Origin: Punica granatum
Taxonomy: Eukaryota; Streptophyta; Magnoliopsida; Myrtales; Lythraceae
Direction: 5' to 3'
Length of the DNA: 64,000 bases
NCBI RefSeq assembly: GCF_007655135.1
Contig: NC_045128.1
Coordinates: forward strand, 1,674,001-1,738,000
Every line of letters begins with the position of its first letter. Positions within the stretch are counted from its first letter, which is position 1. The notes beneath the pieces are model-generated. The model worked only from the letters and a program-made list of their open reading frames with translations, ran no database searches and was not told the origin of the DNA. A program made the translations under genes and the position numbers. Of this stretch, positions 44,416 to 57,114 are shown one piece after another.

Positions 44416-45440
44416 GAGTCGGTTGGACGAAAGACATATCTTTCATCAGCTACCACTGTGATTATATCTGCTAATCGATAGATATTTTGGTGAATGTTGG
44501 ATCATGCAAACATACACGCACACATGATAAAGTCGTATACATCGATAAATAATTAGTTAGTGCAGTCTGACAACTGCATTATCCTTATTTAATTTCAGCT
44601 TCTTAGCCCATGTAGAAGAATAATGATCTGTTTGTAATGAATAAATGGAAAATACTTCTACTTTGTTAGTTGAATAATTCTAATTTCTAATACATTTCTA
44701 TTTTTTTATTATAAGAAAGGCTCATGGGCTTGATAAAGTTATTTTTTACTTATAGGTTATCTAGCGCTTGAAGCGAGGAAATATTTATAAAATTATAACA
44801 ATGGGATGAACTGCTGTATTTCCAACATTGAGCAATAGAAGCCATGTTTTTTTCCCTCCTTTTCGGGGGTATAGTAGAAGCCATGAATTTGTCTTATACA
44901 AGAGATTAGAAAATGAATGATATCAAATATCTTCATGAATTTTTAAATGATAACTAATGATGGATTGATTTAAGTGGTTCGATACTTATTTCTCTTAAAT
45001 AAAGTTTCGAATTAGAGTCTTTTAAATGGAGAAAATCCACGCTATGAAAGTTTTACCTCTAAAAATATCATGTCGTGATTTGAATTTTTCTTTTCAATTT
45101 TTCATGCACAATCTTGATAGTGTTGGATTTTTCAATACTTTGATTAGTCATCTTTTACGTAATTTTTGTTTTATCTTATACATGTATTTTTTCAACCCTA
45201 TTCAATTGGATAAATTGTTGTCCATTGGACTTTCGGATATTAAGGTGTAAAAAAAAGAAATTATTTCCATTTTGATAAAAAAAAAGGAAAGAAAATACAA
45301 CTGGCCAAAAGAATAATGCAAGAAAATAATTATTTTCTTTTAAAATAATATATCCTCAATCTCTCTCTCACACACTTTTTTTTTTCTTTCCTTTTTCTAA
45401 TGACATCTTGGGTGGGTGCCGGTGTCTACACTTCTCTCTT
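44416..45440. other. Intergenic
   Basis: AT-rich, no recognisable gene; the ORF at 45026-45250 has no family resemblance. Confidence 0.55.
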
Positions 45441-45449
45441 TCTTCCCCG

Positions 45450-45927
45450 TTCTCTTAAGCAAACTCACCGCCTCCCTCTTCCAATCCTCAAAGCCTGAAC
45501 AAGTCTTCATCTTTCTTTCAATCAGTCTCTATCCCTTCCTCAGCTCACCGTTGCCGACAAGCTGCTCTCTCTCTGCTGCTCCGTGCTCCAATCGAGTTCG
45601 ATCTGCTGCTGCTGCAATCGAGTTTGATTGCAAAGGTTCCATTTTTACACACACACACATATATGTTTATATATAAGCAGTGCAATCGCTATCCATCCAA
45701 TTCTGACCGGGCAGTTCTCTTCTCCTTCAGATTTACTTCTCTCTCTTTCGAAGCTTTTAGTTTTAAATTTTTATTTATTATTATCATATAAGCTCCTGCA
45801 AGTTTACTCCCTTTTGATATAATACTCATGTATTGTGTCTCAATTTCCTCCCAATGCCTGTTGACTGCTGGGTTGTTATATCTATAGGCGACGACTGAGC
45901 TTAATTGACTGCAAATTTCTGATCCTG
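45450..45927 (+). promoter_or_regulatory. Probable 5' UTR of the F-box gene with a leader intron
   Basis: CT-rich leader-like sequence, then CAAAG/GT at 45635/45636 and CTATAG/G at 45887/45888, which would remove a 252-base leader intron before the start codon at 45928. Inference from splice consensus only. Confidence 0.4.
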
Positions 45928-48673
45928 ATGGCGACAACGTTCAAGTTGGCTAAGTGTTCGGAAATTATGGTATGCGGATCACATTAATTATTGCTTTTGC
46001 TGAGAGATTCGGCTTTCTTTTCCTTCAGTTGTAATTTGCCTTCTCCATTGATTATATACACCGTTGATGAACTGATGTTCTAATTATTATGCTTCATAAT
46101 GTAATGAAATTTTTATTTTTACCTTTAACATTAAGGATCGGCTGAGCCTGCTGCCAGATGAGATCCTTAGTGAAAACATTCTTTCACATTTGCCGACGAA
46201 AGAAGCAGTGAGAACTAGCACCTTGGCACATAGATGGAGGTTTCTCTGGTCGTGCATTCCCGGCTTGGATTTGGATTTCAACTCCTCTGAAAAGGTTGCG
46301 GCATGCAGTCATCATAGCCGAAAAGAAATCTTTCGCAAAGGCGGCAAAGCAGCGTCTGATTATGTCAAGTGGGTGGATCAAGTTGTTCGCACTTGCAGTA
46401 GGAGCTCGACTGCTTTGCGTCACTTCTGTATTTGCTTTCGCTTGGATAAGAGCTTTTCCCACGAGATCGACTCCTGGCGTATCTTCTCCCTAGGGAAGGG
46501 AGTGGAGGTGCTTGAGCTCGATTTCTGTGTAGAAGAGTACATGGACGATGGTCCTCGCTATGCGTTGCCCTCCATTCAGCCCCATCTATTTCCCAAACTT
46601 AGATTACTGAAATCGCTCTACCTTGGTGGTTTATCCATAAATAATGATTCTCTGGAGCGTCTCTTGCTGGAGTGCCAGTTCCTCGAGAGACTACAGCTTC
46701 GCAGTGTAACCTCTTTAACCGAGGTCAGTATCACCGGCCTCGTGTCGAGAGTGAAATACATAGACATATTTCGATGCAGAACTCTGCAGTCAATCATCAT
46801 ATCAGCTCGTACGCCTGACCTGTTGTCATTGACATACCCAGATCTTGACGTAGAAACCATACACATTGAGCATGCGCCTCGGCTTGTTGATATTCATCAG
46901 TCAAGCTACGCGAGGGTTGGACCATTTCGATCTCCTTTCTCACCCACTCTTCCTCTTTGTTGCCCAGCTCCAGTCCCTTCACCTAAGCATGCGGTCATGG
47001 CACATGGTTAGTTCCACATTTCAACTTTTAAGTTCACTTAGTCTCTGTATAGCTGCTCCCCTCCTGTCGCATCGTGTCCCATTTTGCTCGATCTTTTATT
47101 AGATTGTTTTCGCATAATATGTATTGTTTTTTGCAGGTACATAACTGGTTGCCTCATCTTCCGGACCTGAGTGGTCTGAAGCACCTCAAGCTGACATTAG
47201 ATGGTCTAGATTGGACCAATGAGCAAATTCGTCGAGCACAGAACCTCCATGGTATGGCTTCCCTGATTAAGGCAGCCCCCCGTGTGCAACGCCTGACACT
47301 GATGCTGGTGAGTTGTGGGGCGTTCTCTTTCTTAATTGGTTCCACACTTTAAATAAACTAGTCGGTCAGCCTGTGCTAATGCTCAGGCTATTGTAAAAAA
47401 AGGGGTAAAAGACACTAACCTCCCTCGATGAGAGGTTATGCTAGATTCTACTCCACCCCATTCTTAACAATAGTTGGACACTCCACCCCATTCTTGACAA
47501 AAAAAATCCATCCAACCCCATTGACTATCTTTGACTTAATAATATAATCCTTATTAAGTTCCAAATCCTTTAATTTATTAATTTCATCCTAATTCTTTTT
47601 TCTTATGTTTATTCTTATTAAGGCCTCCTTTTTTTGTCTGTCGTGTGGCATGATTTGGAGTTACGGTGCATCACAGTTTAAAAACAATTTTCACAGTGCA
47701 TCATATTTCGAAAAATTAATGTGGTGCATCAAAAAAATTTTGAAATTTTTCCCCGTGCATCATATCGTTACTTTTCCGTCCAAAATTGGATTGAATGGTG
47801 ACGTTACTACATTTTCAAGGACATCGTTGCACAAAAGAAAATTTGAGAAATTTAAACAAAATAAAATGAAAAATATAAGAAAAAGGGAAAAAGAGGGGCT
47901 GATTCAGGGGGGCCTGCCAGGAGTCGACCACGCGATTGGGGTCGTCGGTTGGCTCAAACCAGGCCGACGACCCCAATTGTGGGGTCGACTCCCCGCGGGG
48001 GTGCCGGGTAGCCAGCAGGGCCTCCCGGATCAGCCCCTCTTTTTCCCTTTTTCTTACATTTTTCATTTTATTTCGTTTAAATCCCTCAAATTTTCTTTTG
48101 TGCAATAATGTTCTTGAAAATGCAATAACGTCACAATTCAATCCAATTTTGAACGGAAGAGTAACCATATGATGCACGGTGAAAAAATTCAAAATTTTCT
48201 TAATGTACTATGTTAATTTTTCGAAAAATAATGCACCGTAAAAATTATTTTCAAACTGTGATATGTGTTGGGATTTTCCCTTTGTTTATGGTACATAGAT
48301 AAAGATATTAATGAAATGCGGAATCTTCATCTTTTTTTTTTAAAAAAAATTATTGAATATATAGGTGCTTCAACTCCACCCAGAGCTAAATATCCGTGAA
48401 GAGGAGTTTGCGAACCTGAATCTTCAATTTCTACGAGTGATAGAGATTGTGGGCTTTAATGGGAGGGAGGTGGAATCTGAGCTTGCAGTGCAATCATCCA
48501 AGGGTGCTCCATCACTTGAGAAGCTTATCATCGATCTCCGATACCCACCATTGCGAGGACGCATATCAGGCGAGTATGGTTGTTGTTCTGGGAGCAAAAT
48601 AGAAGAGTGGAGAAGGAGTGCTTTAGAGATCAAGCAGAGGCTGCCATCCAAGGTGGAGCTAGTTATTATCTAA
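45928..48673 (+). CDS. F-box/LRR/FBD protein, with a 1-base frameshift in exon 2
   Basis: Plant F-box proteins are substrate receptors of SCF ubiquitin ligases. Exons 45928-45969, 46136-47006, 47137-47307 and 48365-48673. The start MATTFKLAKCSEIM is spliced to DRLSLLPDEILSENILSHLPTKEAVRTS, a standard F-box. Leucine-rich repeat sequence follows (LKSLYLGGLSINNDSLERLL). Exons 3 and 4 give the FBD-type end (GLKHLKLTL; LEKLIIDLRYPPLRG; SKVELVII). The exons total 1,393 nt, one more than a multiple of three. The frame is lost between 46915 and 46960, where VAQLQSLHLSMRSW resumes in another frame; a single extra T near 46957 would explain it. The gene is therefore either a recent pseudogene or affected by an assembly error. 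Intron 3 holds a large foldback. Confidence 0.85.
47670..48262. mobile_element. Foldback (inverted-repeat) element in F-box intron 3
   Basis: Two arms of nearly 300 bp, centre near 47966, are close reverse complements: ATCACAGTTT near 47670 pairs with the end at 48262, and GGGAAAAAGAGGGGCTGAT near 47888 with its complement near 48035. The tip is a GC-rich stem (TTGGGGTCGTCGG with CCGACGACCCCAA). No coding capacity and no clear target duplication. A transcript would form a long hairpin. Confidence 0.85.
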
Positions 48674-49830
48674 TTACAAGACAAATCATAGATATTTATG
48701 AGTTGGTGCTGGTTGATATCTAATTAGAAGACAAATGATTAATTTTGGTGTGAACAAATTAAGCCACATCCCGTTATATTGTACAGACCAGTTAAATTGG
48801 CCTTGCACCTCGTCGCGGGTCTATTTTGTGTTATTGTTTTTTAGAAAATAAATTATCAACGATCAAATTATAAATAAAATTAATAAATTTATATTTGTTT
48901 ATCATTTTCTAATCCATTACATATTTTAATTCTCCTAAATCATAAAGAGGTATAGTGCTAAATTATTAAATTCAACATCCAAATGTTTTATTATTTAATA
49001 TGATTGGTCTGCGATTTTTATATTACATATAGTTTTTTTACAAAAATTAGTTATCCTTTGCATGTTAGTGTAAGATTTGTTAAGAACGTAGTGGATAAAA
49101 CATAAGTTCTGTCTACCTACCGTTTTTATGATTTAATAACAATATAATGGATGTCATACTCTATATTTGATATTGATAATATGTTTTCATCAGTTATTTT
49201 GCAATGAGGCTTTTTGAGACATATCCTTTAAGACGGAAAAATTCATCTCTAAATCATGTAGAGATGGAGTTTCTCGTCTCTACAGGAGCGAAATCCTGTA
49301 AAGAAATAAACGAGCAATGGCTGGCTCTGCAAATTTGCCCTGCTCCTAGTTGTTGTGCCCCAGCCCTTATGTTTCTTGTAATTCACCCTCCAACATCTCA
49401 GTAATTCTTGGAAATTGATTTCTACCATGAGACCTAATTTCCACTTCGCTAGACGAACTGAAAAATTACCTGCGGATTGGATACATGAACATTCCTAGCT
49501 AGGATCCACGTGACACCTCCGGTGATAACATTTCCCTCGAGTCCGCTATCAGGATCTTCCAAGAGAGAATCCAACGAAAATCGACCGGGAAGCTGGAAAT
49601 AAGACACCATGGATAGATTGCCCACTGGGAAGGGACATGTGATTGCGATGATATTGCAATGTTATGGCAATATAATATCAATTCCTAGGGTGGTCTCGTC
49701 TCAACCATGAACAGTCCATCGCTTAATAAGTATTTTCTTAAGCTTTTGGACAGTGATGGTAGAGCGATCGAAAAGCTGAATTATTATGTACGATGTGGCA
49801 ATATTGATAATTACTGATCTACCAAACAGG
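48674..49830. other. Intergenic
   Basis: Contains the 3' UTR of the F-box gene; otherwise AT-rich with no recognisable gene. Confidence 0.55.
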
Positions 49831-51212
49831 GACCTTAACTTTGTCTTGCAAAAGGAAGTGGAGAAAATGTGCTCCCTTAAGCTTATATTTCACCTGTCCT
49901 TTTACTTTTTCGGGATGCACCACCACCTATCCAATCTTAAATATTTTTCCCTTGTATTTGTTTTGGTTACCAATTGACATTCATTGATTTTTGAGGAAAA
50001 AAATGCACCACCTATCCAATCTTTGAAAATCCAATAAACCATAACTTATTCAAAATCGGGATCAGTCGGTTCACTAACGACTAGGGCCATGTTTGAAAAG
50101 TAAAAAAATTTTCAACTCTACTTAATTTAACTTGCTATAAAAAAAAAAGATGTCGATATTTTGAAGAAGGTGGGATTCACCAGTTACCTTTATTTGACTT
50201 GTGTTAATTTTTTTTTTATTGTTGTCGGTGGCAATTGAAATTATGGCAAGATAAAGACAAAGCAAGTTACCTTTTAACATCAATTGTGAGTCCCATAAGA
50301 AAGATAAAGAAGGGCACAAGAAGGAAAAAAATTGAGATTGAGTCAACAACTGATGTGTCCCTTCCTCTTCAAAATATCAACTGCCTTTGTCTAGAATTCT
50401 CTCTGCGTGGTCCACTATGAAGTAGAACTTTCTCATTGTGAATTTTCTCTATTCATAAAACTCAAATATAAAACCTTATTTATGAAGAATAGACATAAAA
50501 ACCACTTGAATGAGCTTATGTCCACTACAAAAGTGAATAAAAGGGAAAATACTCGAGTAGAAATTACAAGAGCAGGCTATATCGGTTGACCCGCCAGGCA
50601 ACTATAAAGGAAAAAAAAGGCTTGAAGCCATAGCAAGTAACAGCAAATACAGTTGTAGAAGCCTTCCTTAAACCAATTATCATGATGAACCACCTTACTG
50701 CAACAATTCTCTATGGACCCCGGTAAAAATCAGGAAGGGGAACCTTAGTCCTATCCATTAATCCATAGTGAATTTCTATCGAGCAGAAAAGGCCTGGGGT
50801 AGGTATCCGAGTGCAGGCTCCACCTATAGATAGCAAGTCTTAGACAGTCAAACCTAAGGAACAAGAGATGTCAAGCAGTTAAAACTCCTTCGATCGGATC
50901 AAACCAATGACCATCATTCCGGTCTTAATCAACCTATACCTAGTAGCTCGATCCCAAGACAATCAAACCTAAGGAACTAGAACCGTTAATTAGCTAGAGT
51001 TGCCACAATCAGTTCAAATCAGTGACCGTCAACTGGGGAGCTTAACCAAATAAATCGACAACAAAAAGGCAACCACAAATAGATGACTTAATCTGGCGGA
51101 AGGAAGAGCAGACCGCCTAGATTGGCGGTCCTAAACGTGTTGACGAGACAATCATTAAGCAGAGATGTTCTCGAAGGAGAAACCATGTATAGAATAGGGA
51201 GGCATATATGTG

Positions 51213-51225
<13 letters not shown>
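49820..51225. repeat. Fourth partial copy (D) of the duplicated flank, interrupted
   Basis: 49835-50100 matches 17010-17165 and 37665-37790; 50400-50520 matches 17175-17285; 51140-51215 matches 17480-17550 and 38095-38165. Between 50525 and 51130 is a non-matching insert that contains two related blocks around GTCAAACCTAAGGAAC (50848) and ATCAAACCTAAGGAAC (50961). An (AT)n microsatellite lies at 51220-51247. Confidence 0.75.
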
Positions 51226-51249
<24 letters not shown>

Positions 51250-51250
<1 letters not shown>

Positions 51251-52188
51251 TCGAAAGTAATAGCCCGACGGGGTCATTTGACTTTCCAGCTGCCAGCCAT
51301 GAAATACGATGGAGATCGAGCAGTCCAGTGTTGCCGTGTGGTCTAAGTCATCTCCGATGTGCTAAGCGATCGACGAAACATTGGTTCACCCACTATCCAT
51401 ATTATTACTATCTATTAATTGGGTGGATACTAAAACATATATCGTGCATGATGGCATCTCTTTCAAATATGCAAAATACGAGTCTCGCAAAGAATTCTCG
51501 AATTCCTTTATTGAAATTCATTATATGTTTATCATCACAACTTACGAAAAACCCTTCAATTCAAGATTTGAGATTCAAGAATGAACATCTATTTGTAGTA
51601 TGTCTCTAAGAACAAGCAATGCATCATACCTAACAATAAATTCAAAAATATGAAGAATAAAGAGTTCATTTGCACGTGGTCACATGTCTCCATGCACAGA
51701 CCATAAATTCGAGAATCCAACTTGAATTAAATTAAATTAAATTAATCATATAAAGGAAAGTGTGGGGAGACGTCCGTTTGATCCGTTCACAGCATGTGGT
51801 CACATCACATGTGCCAACTAATGGTTCACCGAAAAATTAATTAATTAAGTAATAATCAAACAGCAGCTCCTTTCCTGGAACCAGACATTCCTACCAGACA
51901 AGAACGAGAAAACGTTTTCCAATGTTAAATTAGACAATTCAAATTCCGACCACTACATGAAATGGAAACAAACAACGTTGGACTTGGAGAGGCTCTCATG
52001 CATAGTAATTGCCGCGTTCTGTTCCCTAACGAAAGTGCGTTTCCACTTCTATTCTTTTCCCGTTTTCGATTTCCCTTCCCATCTCCTCTTCCTATATATA
52101 CTGAAAACCAAAATCGACATGCCCATATTGTCTTTCAAGGAAGAGCTAGGTAGAGTGAACAGTTTTCCGTTTTCCGTCCGACCGGAGA
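51250..52188 (+). promoter_or_regulatory. Upstream region and probable TATA box of the GATL gene
   Basis: No gene. A CCTATATATACTG sequence at 52091-52103, about 90 bp before the GATL start codon, is a good TATA candidate; 52045-52090 is CT-rich. Confidence 0.45.
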
Positions 52189-53385
52189 ATGTTGTCGCGG
52201 CAGCCTACACTTGTTCTAGTCCTCCTGGCCATAACCTTTGTCACTTCGATTCCTCACTTCTCTGTCTTCGCGACTGCTGCTCGGTTAATCCCAGGAGATA
52301 GGAAGTCCACCGGAAATGAACTGGCATGCGGTTCTGATGAGCGAGTGCAGTTCTTTGAGGCTTCTGAGTATAGGAATGGACCTCAGAGCACTGCTCTGGA
52401 TCGGAGCAGTTCGGAGTTCGTGTGTGACCCGAGGCTTGTCCGAATAGCTATGACACTTGACCTTGAGTACCTAAGAGGCACTGTGGCCGCGGTTTACTCG
52501 GTTCTCAAGCATGCTTCATGCCCCGAGAATATCTTCTTTCATTTTGTAGCTTCCAATTCGAGTTCGAGTTCGAGTTCGAACTCCTCACACTCGGACTATT
52601 TAGCGATGGTTCTCCGAGCCACTTTTCCTTCGTTGAGGTTCAGAGTATATCAGTTTGAAGAAAGCCGTGTGGGCCACTTGATTTCTTCTTCAATCCGGCG
52701 AGCTTTGGAGAGCCCGCTGAATTACGCAAGAAACTACCTGGCTGAAATATTCGAGCCGTGCGTAGGACGGGTGATATACCTCGACTCCGATATCATAGTT
52801 GTGGACGATATCCGCAAACTGTGGCAGATTCAATTAACTGGGTCCAGAATGATCGGAGCGCCCGAATACTGCCACGCCGACTTCACCAAGTACTTCACGG
52901 ACGAGTTGTGGTCAGATACCGAGCTGCCTGCAGTTTTTAATGGAAAGAGCCCATGCTACTTCAACACCGGTGTGATGGTGATGGACCTTTCGAGGTGGCG
53001 GGAGGGTGAGTACACGAGGAGGATCGAGAGGTGGATGGAGATCCAGAAGGAGAGGAGGATCTACGAGTTGGGCTCGCTCCCGCCATTTTTGTTGGTTTTC
53101 GGAGGAGATGTGGTCCCGATCGACCAAAGGTGGAATCAGCATGGCCTAGGCGGGGACAATGTATCAGGCAGTTGCAGGGCCCTGCACCCAGGTCCGGTAA
53201 GCCTACTCCACTGGAGCGGGAAGCTGAAGCCATGGGCGAGACTCGATGCAGGGGAACCATGCCCGGTGGATTACTTCTGGATGCCTTATGACCTCTACAA
53301 GTTTGCAACTAGCGCAAGATCGAATCGGCACGGGGAACCATCCCGAACAGAGATGAGGCAGGATAGGAAATTTTTTCTTGTGTAG
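52189..53385 (+). CDS. GATL: Galacturonosyltransferase-like (GATL) GT8 glycosyltransferase, intronless, 398 aa
   Basis: GT8-family Golgi/secretory enzyme implicated in pectin or xylan synthesis; the exact donor and acceptor of GATLs are not settled. Residues about 7-30 are a hydrophobic signal anchor ([17 protein letters not shown]). The GT8 domain starts near 83 ([21 protein letters not shown]). The metal-binding DxD motif is [11 protein letters not shown] (DSD 199-201). [17 protein letters not shown] is at 251-267 and the C-terminal HxxGxxKPW motif is HWSGKLKPW (341-349). A single exon is normal for GATLs. A serine run (123-132) interrupts the loop after HFVASN and is longer than I would expect. 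The frame is complete, with a clear ATG after a CT-rich leader, and the gene converges on the DUF760 gene. Confidence 0.93.
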   Translation: MLSRQPTLVLVLLAITFVTSIPHFSVFATAARLIPGDRKSTGNELACGSDERVQFFEASEYRNGPQSTALDRSSSEFVCDPRLVRIAMTLDLEYLRGTVAAVYSVLKHASCPENIFFHFVASNSSSSSSSNSSHSDYLAMVLRATFPSLRFRVYQFEESRVGHLISSSIRRALESPLNYARNYLAEIFEPCVGRVIYLDSDIIVVDDIRKLWQIQLTGSRMIGAPEYCHADFTKYFTDELWSDTELPAVFNGKSPCYFNTGVMVMDLSRWREGEYTRRIERWMEIQKERRIYELGSLPPFLLVFGGDVVPIDQRWNQHGLGGDNVSGSCRALHPGPVSLLHWSGKLKPWARLDAGEPCPVDYFWMPYDLYKFATSARSNRHGEPSRTEMRQDRKFFLV

Positions 53386-53930
53386 GTGAAAAGATCAGAC
53401 GAAATACTCTTCTTTTTTTTTCGGTAGGAAATATTCTTTCATTGAGTAGTATGGAAATCGAGCTGTAGGCATACAACAACAATTCTTCCAAGTTCTGTAC
53501 ATGATTAGTAAGAGCAAAACATTCATCAAGGTCCGATTGTTTCGTTTACAGTTTATTACAGACTGTCTTACCATTACATTAATCTCTTCTGTTATCATCT
53601 TAATCAAAGCCTAAACCGATTCGCCAAGCTCGGAAGCCCCCTTCACAATAGGATCCATAGCAGGTTAGGCAAGATCCCATCAAATGGGCCAAACAACTCA
53701 GAAGAACTTTAACACGAGAATTCAAACCGAGTTCACACCGTCCATCCATCTCGTGGCCCTTGTGAATGGTTCTTGCAGAAACCCAATTCTGAAAGCATTG
53801 ATTTTGCTGAAAACTATTGATCGAAGGTTTATTGTTTCTACGGGTAGGGTTACATAAGTGATAATATTACATCGATAATGAACAGTGAAAGAAAGTGAAA
53901 AAGGATATACACAAAATGCCTCTCGCTCTT

Positions 53931-56759
53931 CTACAACAGCCCCACTACACAACTCAATTGCAGTCTGTTCTCCAAACCTCTCAAGTGATGTCCCAACAGC
54001 ATACACCTGCCAACACCGTAATGATCTTTCCTTAGATTCCATCGACAATTCAAATTGTGGGACTCTATCAGAGTTGATGAAGTGAATTGTCCAATTCGTG
54101 AGATGAATCATATGATGACATGGTATCAAGAACAAAAACCATACTTTGAGTTGAGGCAAATTTCAAGAGTAAGTGCCCAGGAGTGGGATACTACCAGATC
54201 AGCTGAAAATTAGTGGCGAAAAAATTTTGTGCAGTAAAACCTGAAAGTGAAATTAACTTGTGTCCCCGAAGTACACAACCTAAGTATGTCCTCATCTAAA
54301 CAATGTGGTACATAGAGAAAGCCGTGCAAAGAACAAGTAGCATCTCCGACAATTGTCTAGGTTATGAACAATTAAGAAATGAAGTCTGAAGAACAGATCT
54401 TAAGGGTGAGATCTGGAATCAACATCTAGAAAAACTGAAGTTAAGTTGAAGCACATCATGGAAGCAACAATGATTCACTAAGAGAAGGGGCAGTAACGTA
54501 CCAGAACAGCAGTTTGGCCAAATAATCCCTTGAAGTGCCTATCATATCACGTGATTCATCAGATCCATCCTCACAACTCTCGGCATTTCCCACAAGAGAA
54601 CCTACCATATGCTCACTCGCTGTGTCAATTTTAAAGAATCTCCGCAGTATATTTTGAACAAGCCGTTGAATGATTTCTTCTACTTCTACTGACGATGGCC
54701 GTGATAGTTCATTCACCTGTAAAATGTAAGGAGGATGACCAATGGGAACAAATAATTTTAAAAAATGACTTCAGCAAAAATAAGAACTGCACTTACCATA
54801 TCAGAATCCAAAGAACGCAAATACTCCAGCAGATCATTTCTGCTTTCTCTGCCAAATTCCATTCTCTTGTTTTCCTGTTTCTGGGCACACAATTCCTGAA
54901 AGAAGAATCCACTGACAACTTAGAGGAAGAACTAAATGGAGGCATGTGCAGAAATGACATTTCAACATCACCCGAGTTCCCAGCAGAATTAGATGTCGGG
55001 CCACTGCTTGACAACGACAAGACAAACCATCATATTGAAGAAGTGAAAACAAAATCCCCAGGCAGCAATTCTGAATCACTAGGATTTGACACATGTCACA
55101 AGCAATAATTTAAGCGGCAGCTCATCATGGTAAGGTAAGGCACATATTCCAGATCTAAAGCATTGGTGCAGCTCGCAGTGAGTAAACCCCCTTTTACTTG
55201 TATTTAGAATAGTCAGAATCTAAAAGCAAGATCCTGTAAGGTCCCCCCTCAGGGCTATAACCCAAGGCAAGTTTTGTCTGTCGAAATACATCCAGTAAAA
55301 TCATGAATTCCTTTTTAACCCCTCATATAGCATTAAGGCCTGATGTCAAATGATACCAGTTATCAGTATTTTTGTTTTTTGGATAACTTACCAGCATTTG
55401 TTACCAAAAACGAACACGGTACTCTATAGCTAATCAGGTAAAGAAACTAATTTACCAAAAAAAATCAAGTAAAGAAAGTTATTTAAAAATTATCCTTGAA
55501 AGTGAACATTATGAAGGCTGGCTGATATAAGAGCCTTTGCATGTGCAGCCCAAAATCTGCCATGTTGGAAATATGGGAAGGTGACTTTCTATGTCACCTT
55601 AGAGTAATCAGACCGCATGATGTCTTCCCATTGGGCCTTAACAAACCTCTTTATATTCCCCTATCAATAAACAGTGCACTGAAGCATTTATCATGTTGAG
55701 GCATGAACGAAGTATAGCACTTAACAAGCAGCAACTGATTCGGACATTAGAAAACTTTGTTCCTCCCACGTTACATAGGTGTCTGAAAGGATCACTGCAA
55801 CATTCACTTTCCCTAGATTCCGTAGGTACATTAAGCTGATCGAAACCTTAATCCAATGTCCCATTTTCAATTATACGCAGCAAAATATTTCATTTTTTCC
55901 TGTATACTTCAAAGCTCAAATATATTGATGCCAACTCAACACCGTAAAGCAAGAAATTCCCAGAATTGAAGGACTGACCTCTTCGACCGCATGCAACTCT
56001 GATTGCAACTGCTGAATATAACTCAAAGCCTCCGGAGATAGATCCCCGAAAACCTGTATTCTCTCCAAATCCTCCGTGCACGAATCATCTAGCTGGATGT
56101 TAACATTGCTGCCATTGAATTTCTCTCCTTCCGCTTCCAAATCCTCAGTTTCTTCCAGGGAATCCACGCTTTTTAAGGAACTCGGAGATATATCGAAGTT
56201 CCTCATCAAGGAAATCCGATACTCCGCGTTCCACAGCGTATACCTAACACCAAAAGCAATCGACTTCATTCAATTTTAAGCACACGTGATTGTTTACTTT
56301 GTAAATATAAGGTCCCTGCTGAGTTAATTACCCTGTAATGATGGACGAGACGAGGAGGCGGTACAGCGGATGCTTGGAAACCGTGACCGTGACGGAGAAC
56401 TGATCCGACGGGAGGAGGCCAAGCATCGTCGAGATGGTCTGCTTCATGGAGTCCTTGGCAGAGTCGGAGACGCCCTTGGAGATAACGGAATTATCCAGGG
56501 GCTCGATCCTCTTCAGCATGTTAGCAATCACAGAGAACCCCTGGTCCAAAGACGACTTGCGCGTGGAGACGAACTCATCCGAGAGCCCGCCGCTGAGGCA
56601 GCTGACGGTGGCGGAGGAGGGGGCGGAGTCGGCGCGCCGGCGGGTCAGGGGGGCGAAGGAGGGGAGGAAGGGAGTCCGGAGGTGGCGCGAGAGGGGAGGA
56701 GACCGGGGGGAGAGGTCAGCGAGGCGAGAGATGATGAAGGCCCGAGCTGAGGCCGCCAT
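53931..56759 (-). CDS. DUF760 plastid protein (UV-B-induced At3g17800-like), five exons, 360 aa
   Basis: Member of the plant DUF760 family, annotated as UV-B-induced chloroplast proteins of unknown biochemical role. Exons 56759-56332, 56243-55979, 54895-54797, 54716-54502, 54006-53931; total 1,083 nt, in frame. I chose the Met at 56759 (MAASARAFIISRLADLSPRS), because it gives a Ser/Arg-rich, acid-poor N-terminus typical of a transit peptide; an upstream in-frame Met at 56807 adds 16 residues. Family blocks: SVTVTVSKHPLYRLLVSSIITGYTLWNAEYR across the first junction, LSPEALSYIQQLQSELHAVEE, RNDLLEYLRSLDSDM, and the C-terminal CMLLGHHLRGLENRLQLSC. All splice sites are GT-AG. Confidence 0.9.
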
Positions 56760-56769
56760 GTGAGGAGCT

Positions 56770-57114
56770 CTCTCCGAGCTTCGAGGGCTCAGGCGATGGT
56801 CTTCCACTCTCTCCCTCTCTCTCTATCTGTCTTTGTGATAGAGATTGGAAGGATCATGGAGAGAATCTTTCAATTGGCGTTGGACCTCTCGCTGGTTCTT
56901 TCCTTGCTTGGCTGATGTGAGTTAGGTGGGTAGCTCCCGAATTTCCCATATTTTACAAACATGCCACTCAATGCCCTTGAAAAGAAGAATAACAGTTCAG
57001 TCCCTATACTTTTCCACCCCGTCCAGTTTAGTCTCCATCCATTTGTTCCTTTTGAGACCAACCCAATGTGGAATTGCTCCATTAAACAGGGCCTAACGGA
57101 TAGTTTTCGTAGGC
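56770..57114. other. DUF760 promoter and 5' leader
   Basis: A CT-rich tract at 56806-56830 probably lies in the leader; the remainder up to the hAT-like element shows no gene. Confidence 0.45.

Noticed and set aside
52912..53308. Minus-strand ORFs of 76 and 115 codons inside the GATL gene
   Set aside because: Antisense of a well-conserved glycosyltransferase; no independent family or splice signal.
56370..56763. Plus-strand ORFs of 126 and 109 codons rich in Gly/Arg/Glu
   Set aside because: Antisense shadows of the GC-rich first exon of the DUF760 gene.
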